64,000 nucleotides of DNA from Verrucomicrobiota bacterium (GCA_020630975.1 JAHDID010000002.1:232399-296398); one strand, 5' to 3'. Shown: positions 18,471-27,863, counted from the first letter of the stretch. Numbers and translations are program-made. The notes: generated by a model not told the origin, from the letters alone.

Positions 18471-19148
18471 TCACCAAAATAGGTCGTCATAGCGACTGTT
18501 GAAGTTAGAGATGATGGTTTCTCTATTATCGCGCCACTGCTGAAGTAAGTTCTCTCGCTCTCGATTAACGAGACTCCAGGCAGCCCTAGCCTCAGGGCTG
18601 CCCATTTCATAGAAGTCGCGAGTGTAACTCCAAATGGGATCGCCAGTAGGAGTGCCGTTGGGAGAGCGATCTCGATATAAGCTGATCCCGAATAATTTCC
18701 CATCTACGGTGCCGTAAACGTTATCAGGTGTGCCTTCATAGATGTTGTAGAAGAAGAGCTTGATACCGTCTTCCTCGACTACTGGTGCTAGCGTAGGGAT
18801 ATAGGTGTCGATCGCCTCTTGTCGCCATAGATCTCGCCAGTCGACAGGCTGTTTCTCGATGATGTCATTGTATGTGATTTGTCGCGCCTCTTTTGATTCG
18901 CCTATTAATGTTAGCTTGGTTGTCCGGTAGAGCTTTAGGTTCGGTTTTTTACGATATGTCTTGTACCTTTCGAAGTATCGTAAAACCTCAGAAGTCGGTC
19001 GCTTAAAACTACTAAACTCGACGAAGCCACCATCTTCGCTAACATATTCATGAGACCGTTCACCAAGCAATCCTCCTATGATTTCCTCTGGGAAGCACAT
19101 AAAGAAAATGACAAGGACTAAGGTTAAGGCTGGTAAGTAGCGCTTCAT
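18471..19148 (-). CDS. Secreted or membrane-anchored hypothetical protein
   Basis: 225 residues of unknown family with an N-terminal hydrophobic segment (YLPALTLVLVIFFMCFP) acting as signal or anchor, then a soluble domain rich in Tyr, Arg and Glu. The ATG at 19148 lies just past the sulfatase stop, so the two are probably co-transcribed and translationally coupled. It could be an accessory to the sulfatase, but no motif supports this. The AT content is higher than that of the sulfatase. Confidence 0.7.
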   Translation of the reverse strand: MKRYLPALTLVLVIFFMCFPEEIIGGLLGERSHEYVSEDGGFVEFSSFKRPTSEVLRYFERYKTYRKKPNLKLYRTTKLTLIGESKEARQITYNDIIEKQPVDWRDLWRQEAIDTYIPTLAPVVEEDGIKLFFYNIYEGTPDNVYGTVDGKLFGISLYRDRSPNGTPTGDPIWSYTRDFYEMGSPEARAAWSLVNRERENLLQQWRDNRETIISNFNSRYDDLFW

Positions 19149-19150
19149 GA

Positions 19151-21193
19151 TCACGGGGTGTATTCTGCGATTATCTTATTACCGTCTTTCTTCAGCTTCC
19201 AGTTGGGGAATGTGGCCTCGGGATCGAGGTCGCCGATCAAAGTTTCCGCTTCGAGTAGGGTGTAGTTGCGCTGTCCATTTGGAACGATGGTCGAGCCCGG
19301 TAGTAGGTGCGCGGTGCCTGTGACCTCGATGGTGCCGTTGGCGATCAGTTTACCAGCGAGATACAGATCGCAGTCTACAGTGCCTCGTCCTACCAGCCTA
19401 CCCTTGGGCTCTACCTCTAGCCATCGAGCAGAGGTGGCTTTGCCACCTGCGATGCGTAGCACTCCTCTCGGGGCGACACGCAGCTCGTTTCTACCGCTGA
19501 GGGTGGCCGATTTTCCAATGGTCATTTCGCCGGCTATATCGAGACTCAGTAGCTCTGCCGAGGCAGAGGTTTTTGCCTTTGTCTTGGCTGGGATGGTCGC
19601 GGTCCAGTGGTCTGCAGGCGGGCCGGTCTCCTCGATGTAGGTGATGTCGGCATTTATATAGGTGTAGTCTGACCAATTCGCCGCATCGAGGAAGTCGCTG
19701 GTCTTATCGCCCTGCCAGTGGTGGTAAGTATTGGTGAAGCCTTTGGGCTGATCCGTCTTTTCTGCGAGCAGGATCTCTGCGAGTTGCTCGACTAGCTCTG
19801 GATGGTCGGCTGCGACATCGGTGGACTCACTACGGTCCTCTGCTAACGAGTATAGGCGTTGACCGTTTTTACTACTATTTACCAATTTCCAGTCGCCGTG
19901 GATGACGGATTGCCCACTTTTACTAGCTTCGTGGATGACATAAGGTCGAGGCCGTGGATCTCCCTCGCCAGTGAGCACCGGAGCGATCGATACACCATCT
20001 AGTCCTACGGGGCGGCGGACTCCAGCGAGATCGCAGAAGGTAGGTAGAAGGTCAGTCACATCGATCACCTTATCACTACTCGAGCTGGCTTCGATCTTTC
20101 CGGGCCAGCGCATCATCGTAGGCACACGGATGCCACCTTCTTGGACACTACCTTTATTGCCACTCAATCCGCCGTTGGCATCAAACTCTTTATTGTTGTG
20201 CCCTCCAGGACCGCCATTGTCGGACTGAAAAATGATCAACGTGTCCTCTGCTACGGAGTCTGAGGTATCACCATCGGCATTGGGATCTTCTAGAGCGGCC
20301 AGTAGATTGCCGATATGGCCATCGATACGAGTGATCATAGCGGCCCATTGTTTGGACTGGTCCTGTAGCTCTGCAAACCAGGGAAACTCGCGATAGTCTC
20401 TATCCCACTCGGGTAGCTGCTCGACTTCGTCGAATGGCGAGTGGGGCACCTGCAGAGCGAGCAGGGCGAAAAAGGGATCATCGGTCTGCGCCTGCTCGCG
20501 TATGAAGTCGAGCGCGGCGAAGGCGTAGACATCGTCGCAGTAAGCGACCTCTGGATAATCGGCATGACTTTGCAGAGCTGGCTCCTGCGGGTAGTCATCG
20601 GAGAGGTAGTCGGACATCGAGTTGGGTACCAGTTTTAGCCCTTTTCTCGAGTCGGCCCAGAGAGTAGGCTGGAAGAAAGTGTGGGCACGCACATGGTGGA
20701 GCTCGGCGAGGATCTCTTGGTAGCCATGGGAGTTGGGTAGGGTCTGGATATTGTCGATGGTCGGCGCCTCCATATCCTTGGAGCCACCATAGCCCCACTT
20801 GCCCCAGTAGGCGGTGGCGTAGCCAGCCTCGCTGAGCACATCACCCATCGTCACATCCTCTGCGCGGATGGCTTTCTTGGCATTATCGGGATCATTGCGA
20901 TCGGCAAAGGTGTGCCCTTGGTGAAAACCTGTCTGCTGCGAGGAGCGTGCTGGCGAGCAGACTGGTGCCCCGTAACCGCGCCGAAAGTTCATGCCCTGGC
21001 GAGCAATCTGGTCGAGGTGAGGTGTGACCAGGTGTGGCTGCCCAGCCTCTTTGCGCTCCCACTGTCCATTAGGCCCCAGCGATCCCCAGCCCATGTCATC
21101 GACGTAGATGTAAAGGATATTTGGCCGATCGGCTGCGAGCAGCGGTAGCGAGGCGCTGATTGCAATCAGTGTGAGCAAGAAGCGAGTGATCAT
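19151..21193 (-). CDS. Secreted arylsulfatase with C-terminal beta-rich domain
   Basis: 680 residues: a signal peptide (FLLTLIAISASLPLLAA), a type I sulfatase domain (about 20-480) and a C-terminal beta-helix-like domain (about 490-680). The domain starts RPNILYIYVDDMGWG with metal-binding Asp residues, carries the formylglycine site CSPARS near residue 80, and has the second metal site FQSDNGGPGGHN. It would desulfate a polysaccharide or other sulfate ester outside the cytoplasm after maturation by a formylglycine-generating enzyme. The C-terminal domain has repeated ladder-like segments (GEMTIGKSATLSG; GRLVGRGTVDCDLYLAGKL) resembling autotransporter-associated strands. The ATG at 21193 gives a clean signal peptide. 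Confidence 0.92.
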   Translation of the reverse strand: MITRFLLTLIAISASLPLLAADRPNILYIYVDDMGWGSLGPNGQWERKEAGQPHLVTPHLDQIARQGMNFRRGYGAPVCSPARSSQQTGFHQGHTFADRNDPDNAKKAIRAEDVTMGDVLSEAGYATAYWGKWGYGGSKDMEAPTIDNIQTLPNSHGYQEILAELHHVRAHTFFQPTLWADSRKGLKLVPNSMSDYLSDDYPQEPALQSHADYPEVAYCDDVYAFAALDFIREQAQTDDPFFALLALQVPHSPFDEVEQLPEWDRDYREFPWFAELQDQSKQWAAMITRIDGHIGNLLAALEDPNADGDTSDSVAEDTLIIFQSDNGGPGGHNNKEFDANGGLSGNKGSVQEGGIRVPTMMRWPGKIEASSSSDKVIDVTDLLPTFCDLAGVRRPVGLDGVSIAPVLTGEGDPRPRPYVIHEASKSGQSVIHGDWKLVNSSKNGQRLYSLAEDRSESTDVAADHPELVEQLAEILLAEKTDQPKGFTNTYHHWQGDKTSDFLDAANWSDYTYINADITYIEETGPPADHWTATIPAKTKAKTSASAELLSLDIAGEMTIGKSATLSGRNELRVAPRGVLRIAGGKATSARWLEVEPKGRLVGRGTVDCDLYLAGKLIANGTIEVTGTAHLLPGSTIVPNGQRNYTLLEAETLIGDLDPEATFPNWKLKKDGNKIIAEYTP

Positions 21194-21363
21194 GCGGCAG
21201 TGTAGCCGAAAATCTCCGAGCGTCACTAGGCATGATCTCGGGTGGGTTTACTCGATGCTAATGCGCTGAGTCGATTGAAATGAGTATTTGGCGACAGAGA
21301 TGAGTTGGAAACAATAATTGCCAATTTCGGGTTGGCCGTGCTACAAATTTTACCGCTCATGCC

Positions 21364-21993
21364 ATGAATCGTTCCCTGCCCATTTTTCTGTTAATCCTGT
21401 TTCTAGGGTTTATTTCGGTCTCGCCCGCTTCGGAAAGGGTGTGGACCAGTGGTGATGGTAGACAAATCACGGGCGAACCGGTGAATAAGACTACAGAATC
21501 GGTCACCATCCGAGTGGCTAATGGTGATAGGCACACCATACCGGTAAAACAGTTGATCGAAGCCGATCGAAAATTTGTCGAAGGGTGGCTGCCGAAGCGT
21601 CCTTTTAATGTGCCTGAAGATGCTGTGTTTCACGAAGGTAGCTGGTTCGCGATCTTCCGTAATCATAAAGTATCTAGACCCGTAGCGGCAGCTCATGCCA
21701 AACGTATGGGTGGTCATTTGGCTTACGTAAAGACAATAGAGATCCAGAAAGTCGTCCAGAAACTGGCGGGAGGTTCGCAAGTGTGGATCGGTGGTTCTGA
21801 TCGAGAGGTGGAGGGACTGTGGAAATGGGGCGATGGTGAGAAGTTTGATTTCACCTACTGGTCAAAAGGGGAGCCAACGAATTACCGTGGTCGAGAGGAT
21901 TATGTCCATTTATTGAAGAGCGGCCGCTGGAATGACAACGATGAGCACTCCGGGACTGCTTTGGTCGGCTATATCGTCCAGTGGCAGCTCTGA
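21364..21993 (+). CDS. Secreted SHD1 plus C-type-lectin-like protein
   Basis: 209 residues. A signal peptide (LPIFLLILFLGFISVSPA) is followed by an SHD1-like domain at about 25-75 (RVWTSGDGRQITGEPV ... TIPVKQLIEADRKFVEGW), a small beta domain common in Planctomycetes and Verrucomicrobia. A C-type-lectin fold follows at about 90-205: AAHAKRMGGHLAYV, WIGGSDREVEGLWKWGDG, the EPTN calcium/sugar motif and WNDND. EPTN resembles EPN-type sugar-binding loops. It probably binds carbohydrate in the envelope or outside the cell. Confidence 0.85.
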   Translation: MNRSLPIFLLILFLGFISVSPASERVWTSGDGRQITGEPVNKTTESVTIRVANGDRHTIPVKQLIEADRKFVEGWLPKRPFNVPEDAVFHEGSWFAIFRNHKVSRPVAAAHAKRMGGHLAYVKTIEIQKVVQKLAGGSQVWIGGSDREVEGLWKWGDGEKFDFTYWSKGEPTNYRGREDYVHLLKSGRWNDNDEHSGTALVGYIVQWQL

Positions 21994-22010
21994 GCTGGAG
22001 TGCTCCTGCC

Positions 22011-24710
22011 TTACCTGCGTCGTTTCGCTCGCTGGTAGCGACTCTGGCGCTCGGCTTGAGTGGTAGTAGTGGGTGGCTCGGGCTCTGGCTCTGGAGTGGG
22101 CTCGGGCTTTGGCTCCGGTGCTTGCTTCTTTTTAGCCGCCGGCTTTTTCTTGGGCTTCTGGCGTGGGGCACGCTGTGGACGCTTGAGCGACGGTAGCTTC
22201 CAGCCGGTGCGGGTGAGCAGGGCCTCGAGTAGAAATAGGACAATCAGAGGGATGAGTAGCCAGAGCTGGATACCGGCCATCTCGCGGCCTTCGGGTTTCA
22301 GCCAAGCATCGCCGAGGTCGAGTAGCTCTCTACCGCCAGAGGTCTCGGAGGTTTGGCGGAGCTCTTTGACGCGCTCCCCATCGAATGCCCACTCGCGGCT
22401 ACTACCGAGGACTACGGGGCCAAAGGGGATGGCGCTGGCACCGATCTTGGCCGAGCCACGGATCAGCTCACCATCGCGCAGCTCAGTCCTGGCTGAGTAG
22501 CGGCCGGGCGCGATGCGCTCCCACTGGAGCTCACGTACCTCTGGGCGCTGCTGGCCTATACCTAGAGCTAGCTCGGGCGGCAGCTTGGCAAAGCGCTGCG
22601 ACCAGGGATCGTCCTCGTAGAGTAGGTCGATAGACAGGTCGGTGCCGTCTACCTGGTAGCGTAGACCGATGCCCGGCGGCACGCTCTCGCCCATCAGCCA
22701 GCGGTTGAGCGTCTGCATGAAGTCGCCTGCCTGTGCCCACTGCCGGGTCTGCTCGGAAAACTCGCCACCCAGTGGGAAGGATACCGCAGCAGTCCGGCCG
22801 ACTCCGCGACGGCCAAAAGCGACGAGGGGGGCTTTGTACTCATCGGTCGAGATCAGAGCCGCGCGGTCGCCCTCGCGGATGTAGCTCAGATTGTAGCCGC
22901 CCACTTGGTCGAGCCAGTCGAGGTCGCGATTGGATAGCTCGTACCAGTTGCCTGTAGCTTGAGCGCCGATGGGCTCCTCGATAAAGGTCGATCTAGCTAC
23001 GGTGACAGTCTCTTGGGCAAAGATATTGGGCAGATCGCCAGGGACATCGGAGAAGAACATACGGCCAGCACCGCGTTTGGCGATATCCTCGAGAAAGGCG
23101 GCATCCACATCGCCGCGCTTGCCGAGACCGATCACACTCACCGTGGCATCCTCGGCCTGCATCTCTTTGAGCAGTTGCTTGTACTGCCCAGGTTGCTCGG
23201 AGTCATTGGTATCGGAGAATAGGATGATGTGGCGCTGGCCGAGTTCGGATTCTTTCAGCACATCCCAGGCGGCTTTCAGACCATTGTAGACAAAGATACC
23301 ACCGCCCATGGACTGGATGCGGCGAGCCCGGTCGGATAGGTCGCCACGGTATTTGCCGACATTCAGCAGGGGGGCGATCTCGTGGGCGCTGCTATCTACA
23401 GCATAGAGTGTCACGGCATCGCTAGCACCGAGTAGCTCGATGGCACGGGCTGCTCCCTCGGCGGCCAGGCTCATCTTGGTGTCGCCGCTGGATACTGTCA
23501 TACCCATCGAGCCAGAGCGATCCATGACGATGGCCATGGCTACGGCTAGCTTGCGGTGCTCGCTTTTCAGCTCCATCGAGACGGGGAGCAGCGGATCGAT
23601 CGCCGACTCGAAGTAGCCGCCAGCACCAAAGCTGTAGTTACCCCCAGCCATGAGCAGACCGCCGCCCTGCTCGCGCACGTAGAAGTCGATCGCATGCAGA
23701 AAATCATTGGGTATCTCGTAGGCGGGCACATTATTCAGGATCACCGCGCGGGTGCCGGTGAGCTGGCCAGGCTTGAGAGATAGCGAGTCGGTGACCACGA
23801 TCACGTCGAATCCCTGTGCCTGCAGGATACCGACCATGGGATCGTCATCGTAGTTGGTCACCAGCAGGATGCGTGGGCCGCTGACGATCTCTACCCAGCT
23901 CTCGAAGCTATTGTTGCCATCGTGAGCATCGCTCTCCGGGGCGATGCGCACCTCGTAGCGGTGCGCTCCGGGCGCCATCACTCGATCGCTGAGCCTGAGC
24001 TGCCCTAGGCCAGAGGTGATCTGCACCGTCGTATCGGTGATCTTTTTCTCGCCGCGATAGATCGATAGTGGCACCTCGGTATCTGCAGATCCGGATACGG
24101 AGATGTTTAGGATAAATGGCTCGCCTAGCTGGACTCTGGAGGGGATCTGAAAGTCGCTCACCTGGTAGTCCTCCAGTTCGTCGCTTTTCAGGATACGGCA
24201 GTCGAGCGGCACGCCCATCTTGGTGAGTTTTTCCGCGACGCCGGTGAGTGGCTCGGTGCTGTGCCCATCTGAGAATACCAGTAGGCGACTGTGGCGATCG
24301 GCTTTCACCTGGGCGAGTGCATCCTGTATGGCTAGGCCGGTGCGAGTGAGACCACGGTTGCCGGGGTAGACAGCGGTTTCGTTGCTCGGATTAGTCACCA
24401 CCTCGTCGGCGTAGTCGATGTAGTGGATCTCATCGTGCTCCGATGGCTGAGAGCGCTCGAGGAGCCCGCGCCACTCGGGTAGATCGCGGTCTACGATGTC
24501 ACGTGCTGAGCTGGAGCGGTCGATTAGCACCCATAGATCCATGCCGCGCTGCAGTCGGCGGATGGAGGGATCTGCTAGTAACAGGACGAAAAGCAGCAGG
24601 ATGATGATCCGGAGAGGCTGCCACAGCCGGAGTGACCGGAAAGACCAGCCAAGCAGGGCTAGTAGCGGTATCAGCAGAAAGAAATGGGGTGCTCCGAAAG
24701 AAAGCGGCAT
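22011..24710 (-). CDS. Large VWA-domain membrane protein
   Basis: About 899 residues. Two N-terminal helices (FFLLIPLLALLGW; IIILLLFVLLLADP) anchor a long extracytoplasmic region. A first VWA-like segment starts at LWVLIDRSSSARD. A glutamine-amidotransferase-like segment follows (GGGLLMAGGNYSFGAGGY), then a classic VWA domain with MIDAS motif MDRSGSMGM at about 410. A C-terminal helix (IQLWLLIPLIVLFLLEALL) precedes a cytoplasmic-type Pro/Lys/Glu-rich tail. The arrangement matches BatA-like or UPF0104-neighbour VWA proteins of PVC bacteria. The start is uncertain: the ATG at 24764 would add 18 residues. Confidence 0.85.
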   Translation of the reverse strand: MPLSFGAPHFFLLIPLLALLGWSFRSLRLWQPLRIIILLLFVLLLADPSIRRLQRGMDLWVLIDRSSSARDIVDRDLPEWRGLLERSQPSEHDEIHYIDYADEVVTNPSNETAVYPGNRGLTRTGLAIQDALAQVKADRHSRLLVFSDGHSTEPLTGVAEKLTKMGVPLDCRILKSDELEDYQVSDFQIPSRVQLGEPFILNISVSGSADTEVPLSIYRGEKKITDTTVQITSGLGQLRLSDRVMAPGAHRYEVRIAPESDAHDGNNSFESWVEIVSGPRILLVTNYDDDPMVGILQAQGFDVIVVTDSLSLKPGQLTGTRAVILNNVPAYEIPNDFLHAIDFYVREQGGGLLMAGGNYSFGAGGYFESAIDPLLPVSMELKSEHRKLAVAMAIVMDRSGSMGMTVSSGDTKMSLAAEGAARAIELLGASDAVTLYAVDSSAHEIAPLLNVGKYRGDLSDRARRIQSMGGGIFVYNGLKAAWDVLKESELGQRHIILFSDTNDSEQPGQYKQLLKEMQAEDATVSVIGLGKRGDVDAAFLEDIAKRGAGRMFFSDVPGDLPNIFAQETVTVARSTFIEEPIGAQATGNWYELSNRDLDWLDQVGGYNLSYIREGDRAALISTDEYKAPLVAFGRRGVGRTAAVSFPLGGEFSEQTRQWAQAGDFMQTLNRWLMGESVPPGIGLRYQVDGTDLSIDLLYEDDPWSQRFAKLPPELALGIGQQRPEVRELQWERIAPGRYSARTELRDGELIRGSAKIGASAIPFGPVVLGSSREWAFDGERVKELRQTSETSGGRELLDLGDAWLKPEGREMAGIQLWLLIPLIVLFLLEALLTRTGWKLPSLKRPQRAPRQKPKKKPAAKKKQAPEPKPEPTPEPEPEPPTTTTQAERQSRYQRAKRRR

Positions 24711-24854
24711 CGAGAAAAGGTCCGAGAAAGTGTGACACTGTCGCAGCATTTGGATCAAGCGCATTCTCTCAGATTCAAGAAAATGAGAGAAAGTTGCACT
24801 TTTTTATGAAAAATATATTTATTTATTATAATTATCGATTATGGTATTTCTATC

Positions 24855-25160
24855 ATGAAGGCAATCACCGTTCTAGCTCTCTTAGTTTTGACCCTGGTTT
24901 TCGCAAACCTCGAGGGTGCCCCCCCTACAGCGGATTTCCCTGTGATCTCGCAGAATAGCGAAGATTCCAAAAATCTGATCCGCAATCAGATAGAACTCAG
25001 TTCTGGCATGCAATCAGAGGGATTCGAAGACTACGCCGAGGGACTTAGCCGCACATTGAGTGCATTCGACCCTGCCACTCAGGCACGTATCCTAGAGCGA
25101 GTCGAGGTGAATAAGCCACAGAAGGAAGAGAAGACCTTGCTGCTCTCGTTTCTGTTCTAA
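24855..25160 (+). CDS. Small secreted hypothetical protein
   Basis: 101 residues with a signal peptide (ITVLALLVLTLVFANLEG) and a short polar domain ending in a hydrophobic tip (TLLLSFLF). No family is recognised. A Lys/Glu-rich segment (ERVEVNKPQKEEK) precedes the end. It begins 145 bp from the divergent VWA protein gene and is followed by the SDR gene. Confidence 0.65.
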   Translation: MKAITVLALLVLTLVFANLEGAPPTADFPVISQNSEDSKNLIRNQIELSSGMQSEGFEDYAEGLSRTLSAFDPATQARILERVEVNKPQKEEKTLLLSFLF

Positions 25161-25244
25161 TTCGCGAAAGAATTGTCTCTTTGCGTCCCCTCTCCCCTAA
25201 AGTCGAATTTGACAATCAACACAGCCCTACCCGACAGATGAGGT

Positions 25245-26006
25245 ATGGCAAAACTAGAAAACAAAGTCGCGATCGTCACTGGAGGTGCAGCTGGCATCGG
25301 TCGTGCAATCTGCGAAGCTTTCGCAGCGGAGGGGGCAAAAGTAGCCCTACTCGATTTCGATGAAACTGGCGGCACGGCTGCTGCCGATGACATAGATGGG
25401 GCGACCTTTCACCGCTGCGACGTCTCAGATCTCAGCTCTGTGCAGGAGGCTTTTCAGGCGGTCGTGGCGCAGCATGGGAGCATCGACATCCTCGTCAATA
25501 ATGCCGGTATCGCTCACATCGGCACGGCATCGAGCACTTCGGCAGAGGACTTTGGCCGGATCCTGGATGTGAATGTGAAGGGTGTCTACCACTGCCTGCA
25601 CACCGCGCTGCCGACCATGGTCGAGCAGCAGAGCGGCGCGATCCTGAATCTCTCCAGCATCGCAGCGATCACCGGTATCCCCGATCGATTTGCCTACTCC
25701 ACGGCCAAGGGGGCAGTGCATACTATGACTTTCTCGGTGGCGACCGACTACATCAATGATGGGATCCGCTGCAATTGTGTCTGCCCAGCTCGAGTGCACA
25801 CGCCATTCGTCGATGGCTATCTGGAGAAAAACTACCCAGACAATCGCGATGAGATGTTTGCCAAGCTATCGGCCGCTCAGCCGATCGGTCGCATGGGGCA
25901 GCCAGAGGAGATCGCCGAGCTGGCACTCTATCTCTGCTCCGAGTCATCCAGCTTCATCACGGGCCAGGCTTTCCCTATCGATGGAGGCTTTATGAACGTC
26001 CGCTAG
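25245..26006 (+). CDS. Short-chain dehydrogenase/reductase
   Basis: 253 residues of classical SDR. The cofactor motif is TGGAAGIG near residue 12; an acidic LLDFDE after beta-2 suggests NAD rather than NADP. NNAGIAHIG lies near 87, the catalytic Ser in NLSSIAAITG near 139, and YSTAK (Tyr, Lys) near 152. The C-terminal SSFITGQAFPIDGGF is standard. Overall similarity recalls sugar-acid dehydrogenases such as 2-keto-3-deoxy-fuconate dehydrogenase, but the substrate is not defined. The glutathione peroxidase gene follows after 3 bp. Confidence 0.92.
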   Translation: MAKLENKVAIVTGGAAGIGRAICEAFAAEGAKVALLDFDETGGTAAADDIDGATFHRCDVSDLSSVQEAFQAVVAQHGSIDILVNNAGIAHIGTASSTSAEDFGRILDVNVKGVYHCLHTALPTMVEQQSGAILNLSSIAAITGIPDRFAYSTAKGAVHTMTFSVATDYINDGIRCNCVCPARVHTPFVDGYLEKNYPDNRDEMFAKLSAAQPIGRMGQPEEIAELALYLCSESSSFITGQAFPIDGGFMNVR

Positions 26007-26009
26007 AGT

Positions 26010-26579
26010 ATGAAAGGCTTACTTCTACTTACCGTTGTGGTTTCGCTCATAGGCTGGGTATCCGCCGAGGATGAGCAAGGTCAGTTGGACGATGCCTATG
26101 GCTACCAGGGCACCAGTATCGATGGTGAGACCGTCGACTTTGAGCAGTATCGGGGCAAAGCCCTACTCATCGTGAATGTGGCGTCGCACTGTGGGGCTAC
26201 CGATCAGTATGTGGGGCTGCAGGCGCTGAGCACGCACTTTGCCAAACACGGTCTGGTGGTGATGGCTTTTCCGACCAACGACTTCGGTGAGCAGGAGCCC
26301 GGGACCGATGCCGAGATCAAAGCCTTTTGCACGGACAACTATCGGGTGAGTTTTCCGATGTTTTCGAAAAGCCCGGTGAAGGGCGAGAAGCAGTGCGATC
26401 TATTCCGCTACCTGACTACGGCTGAAAACCCTGATCACGTCGGCGACGTGCGATGGAATTTCGAAAAATTCCTAGTCGGCAAGGATGGCAAGCTGAAGCG
26501 GCGCTTTTCCACCAGTGTCGAGCCGGTCGATACTGAGCTGGTCGATGCGATCGAGGATGAGCTGGCGGAGGGTGAGTAG
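26010..26579 (+). CDS. Secreted glutathione peroxidase family protein
   Basis: 189 residues with a signal peptide (LLLLTVVVSLIGWVSA), so likely periplasmic. The peroxidatic motif is NVASHCGATDQYVGLQAL with the active Cys near residue 57. The second motif, normally NQFG, reads TNDFGEQEPG, so the usual catalytic Gln is Asp here. The Trp/Asn motif is present as RWNFEKFLV. It would reduce hydrogen or lipid peroxides, probably with a thioredoxin-like donor. It starts 3 bp after the SDR stop, hence likely the same operon. Confidence 0.9.
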   Translation: MKGLLLLTVVVSLIGWVSAEDEQGQLDDAYGYQGTSIDGETVDFEQYRGKALLIVNVASHCGATDQYVGLQALSTHFAKHGLVVMAFPTNDFGEQEPGTDAEIKAFCTDNYRVSFPMFSKSPVKGEKQCDLFRYLTTAENPDHVGDVRWNFEKFLVGKDGKLKRRFSTSVEPVDTELVDAIEDELAEGE

Positions 26580-26731
26580 CCTGGTATTTTAAAGTAGAAA
26601 TAAGGGGTGGCAGCGTAGTAAAATAAGCTGGCGGATAGCCTACCCCCGAGCGGTCTCGTGACAGCATAGTGAAAGGTAGGCTATGACTGGCTCGGGTTGC
26701 AATCAGTTACATTCACCATAAATTGAAGAGT

Positions 26732-26986
26732 ATGTCGATCACATTAGACATTCCTCGCGAATTAGAATTGCGGCTGGAGCCTTTGTCGCCACAGGAGCGA
26801 GAGCAATTGCTTACCCAAGCTCTTGTAGGGCATTTTGCTATGGAGAAAATCCTTGAGCGTCGTGAGAATGTTAGCAATCGAATTGAGCGTGCTCGTCAAA
26901 AAGCTCAGGCGATGAAGGCAAAAGGGGGGAACCGTGAAGATGCTTTCGATTCACTTCGTAGCCTGTTGGATCGGATTAATTCCTAG
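26732..26986 (+). CDS. Putative antitoxin of PIN toxin pair
   Basis: 84 residues. A short beta strand at the N-terminus (MSITLDIPRELELRLE) is followed by helical, basic sequence (RRENVSNRIERARQKAQAMKAKG). This layout, with a DNA-binding-like N-terminal strand and a helical C-terminus, fits antitoxins paired with PIN ribonucleases. The stop is 9 bp before the toxin ATG. A TTG three codons upstream (26723) is a possible alternative start. Confidence 0.75.
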   Translation: MSITLDIPRELELRLEPLSPQEREQLLTQALVGHFAMEKILERRENVSNRIERARQKAQAMKAKGGNREDAFDSLRSLLDRINS

Positions 26987-26995
26987 ATTGGACCG

Positions 26996-27418
26996 ATGAG
27001 CCGAGTTGTCCTCGACACCAATGTCTTAATCGCGGCTAATCTCACCAAGCACGATTCAAGTCCAAACAAGCAGCTCCTTGAGCGATGGCAAAAAGGGGAT
27101 TTTACCTTCCTTTTTTCCCTGGATATTCTAGCTGAATACGAGGAGAAGCTGGTGGAAAAGGGCGTATGCGATGAAGATATCGAAGAGTTGTTCACACTCA
27201 TATTCTTTCTGGGCGAGGAGGTTTCCATCGACTTCTATCATCTGAAAATTTATCCCACAGATATCGACGATATCGTCTTTTTACTCTGTGCCCTCAATGG
27301 TACAGCGACCCATCTCGTTAGCTACGACGATCATCTGCTATCCTTGCGTGAGTCTTATCTGATGGAGCTAGACATCACAACCGTGAGCGCTTTCCTAAGG
27401 CATCTCAACTCACTCTAA
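26996..27418 (+). CDS. PIN-domain toxin (COG1569 type)
   Basis: 140 residues of the PIN ribonuclease fold, in the group annotated as predicted nucleic-acid-binding protein COG1569. The first acidic site is VVLDTNVLIAANL (Asp at about 6); the middle Glu is ILAEYEEKL; the C-terminal acids are DIDDIVFLLCAL and VSYDDHLL. PIN toxins cleave RNA when released from their antitoxin. Second gene of a toxin-antitoxin pair. Confidence 0.85.
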   Translation: MSRVVLDTNVLIAANLTKHDSSPNKQLLERWQKGDFTFLFSLDILAEYEEKLVEKGVCDEDIEELFTLIFFLGEEVSIDFYHLKIYPTDIDDIVFLLCALNGTATHLVSYDDHLLSLRESYLMELDITTVSAFLRHLNSL

Positions 27419-27437
27419 TCAAGTTCACTTATTACAG

Positions 27438-27836
27438 TCAAAGATATTTGGCAAGAGAGCGCAGCACCGACTGAGCCAGATCTTCCGACTGAGTCAGAGC
27501 TTGGTGAAAGTCCTGGTGAGGGATCTTGAGGGCAGAGATCTCCTCCAGTGCTAGCACAGTAGCGGTGGCGGCAGTGTGCGAGACGGCGCTGATCTCGCCG
27601 AGGATGGTGCCGGGCGAGTCGAGCGAGTGTGACATATCGCCATCTACGATGATGGCGACGCTGCCGCTGAGCAGCACCCAGACGGCTTCGCCGAGCTTGC
27701 CCTGCTCGATCATGAGGGTATCCACCTCGATGGTCTCGACCGAGCCATGATCGACCAAGTAACCGAGCAGCTCCGGCGAGGCACCGGCAAAGAGCTGCCG
27801 GTCTGCCATGAGGTCGATGATGACTTGGCGATCCAT
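27438..27836 (-). CDS. Cyclic nucleotide-binding-like domain protein
   Basis: 132 residues forming a single CNB beta-roll with no DNA-binding or kinase domain attached. The fold elements are visible: LFAGASPELLGYLVDHGS, TLMIEQGKLGEAVWVLLSGSV and the phosphate-binding cassette region GTILGEISAVSHTAATATV. In true cAMP binders the cassette ends in an Arg (RAATV); here that position is Thr or Ala, so cyclic nucleotide binding is doubtful. A three-copy 21-bp repeat lies 27 bp upstream of its ATG. Confidence 0.85.
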   Translation of the reverse strand: MDRQVIIDLMADRQLFAGASPELLGYLVDHGSVETIEVDTLMIEQGKLGEAVWVLLSGSVAIIVDGDMSHSLDSPGTILGEISAVSHTAATATVLALEEISALKIPHQDFHQALTQSEDLAQSVLRSLAKYL

Positions 27837-27863
27837 GAGTGAGGAGGATGGCTAAAACGGCGG

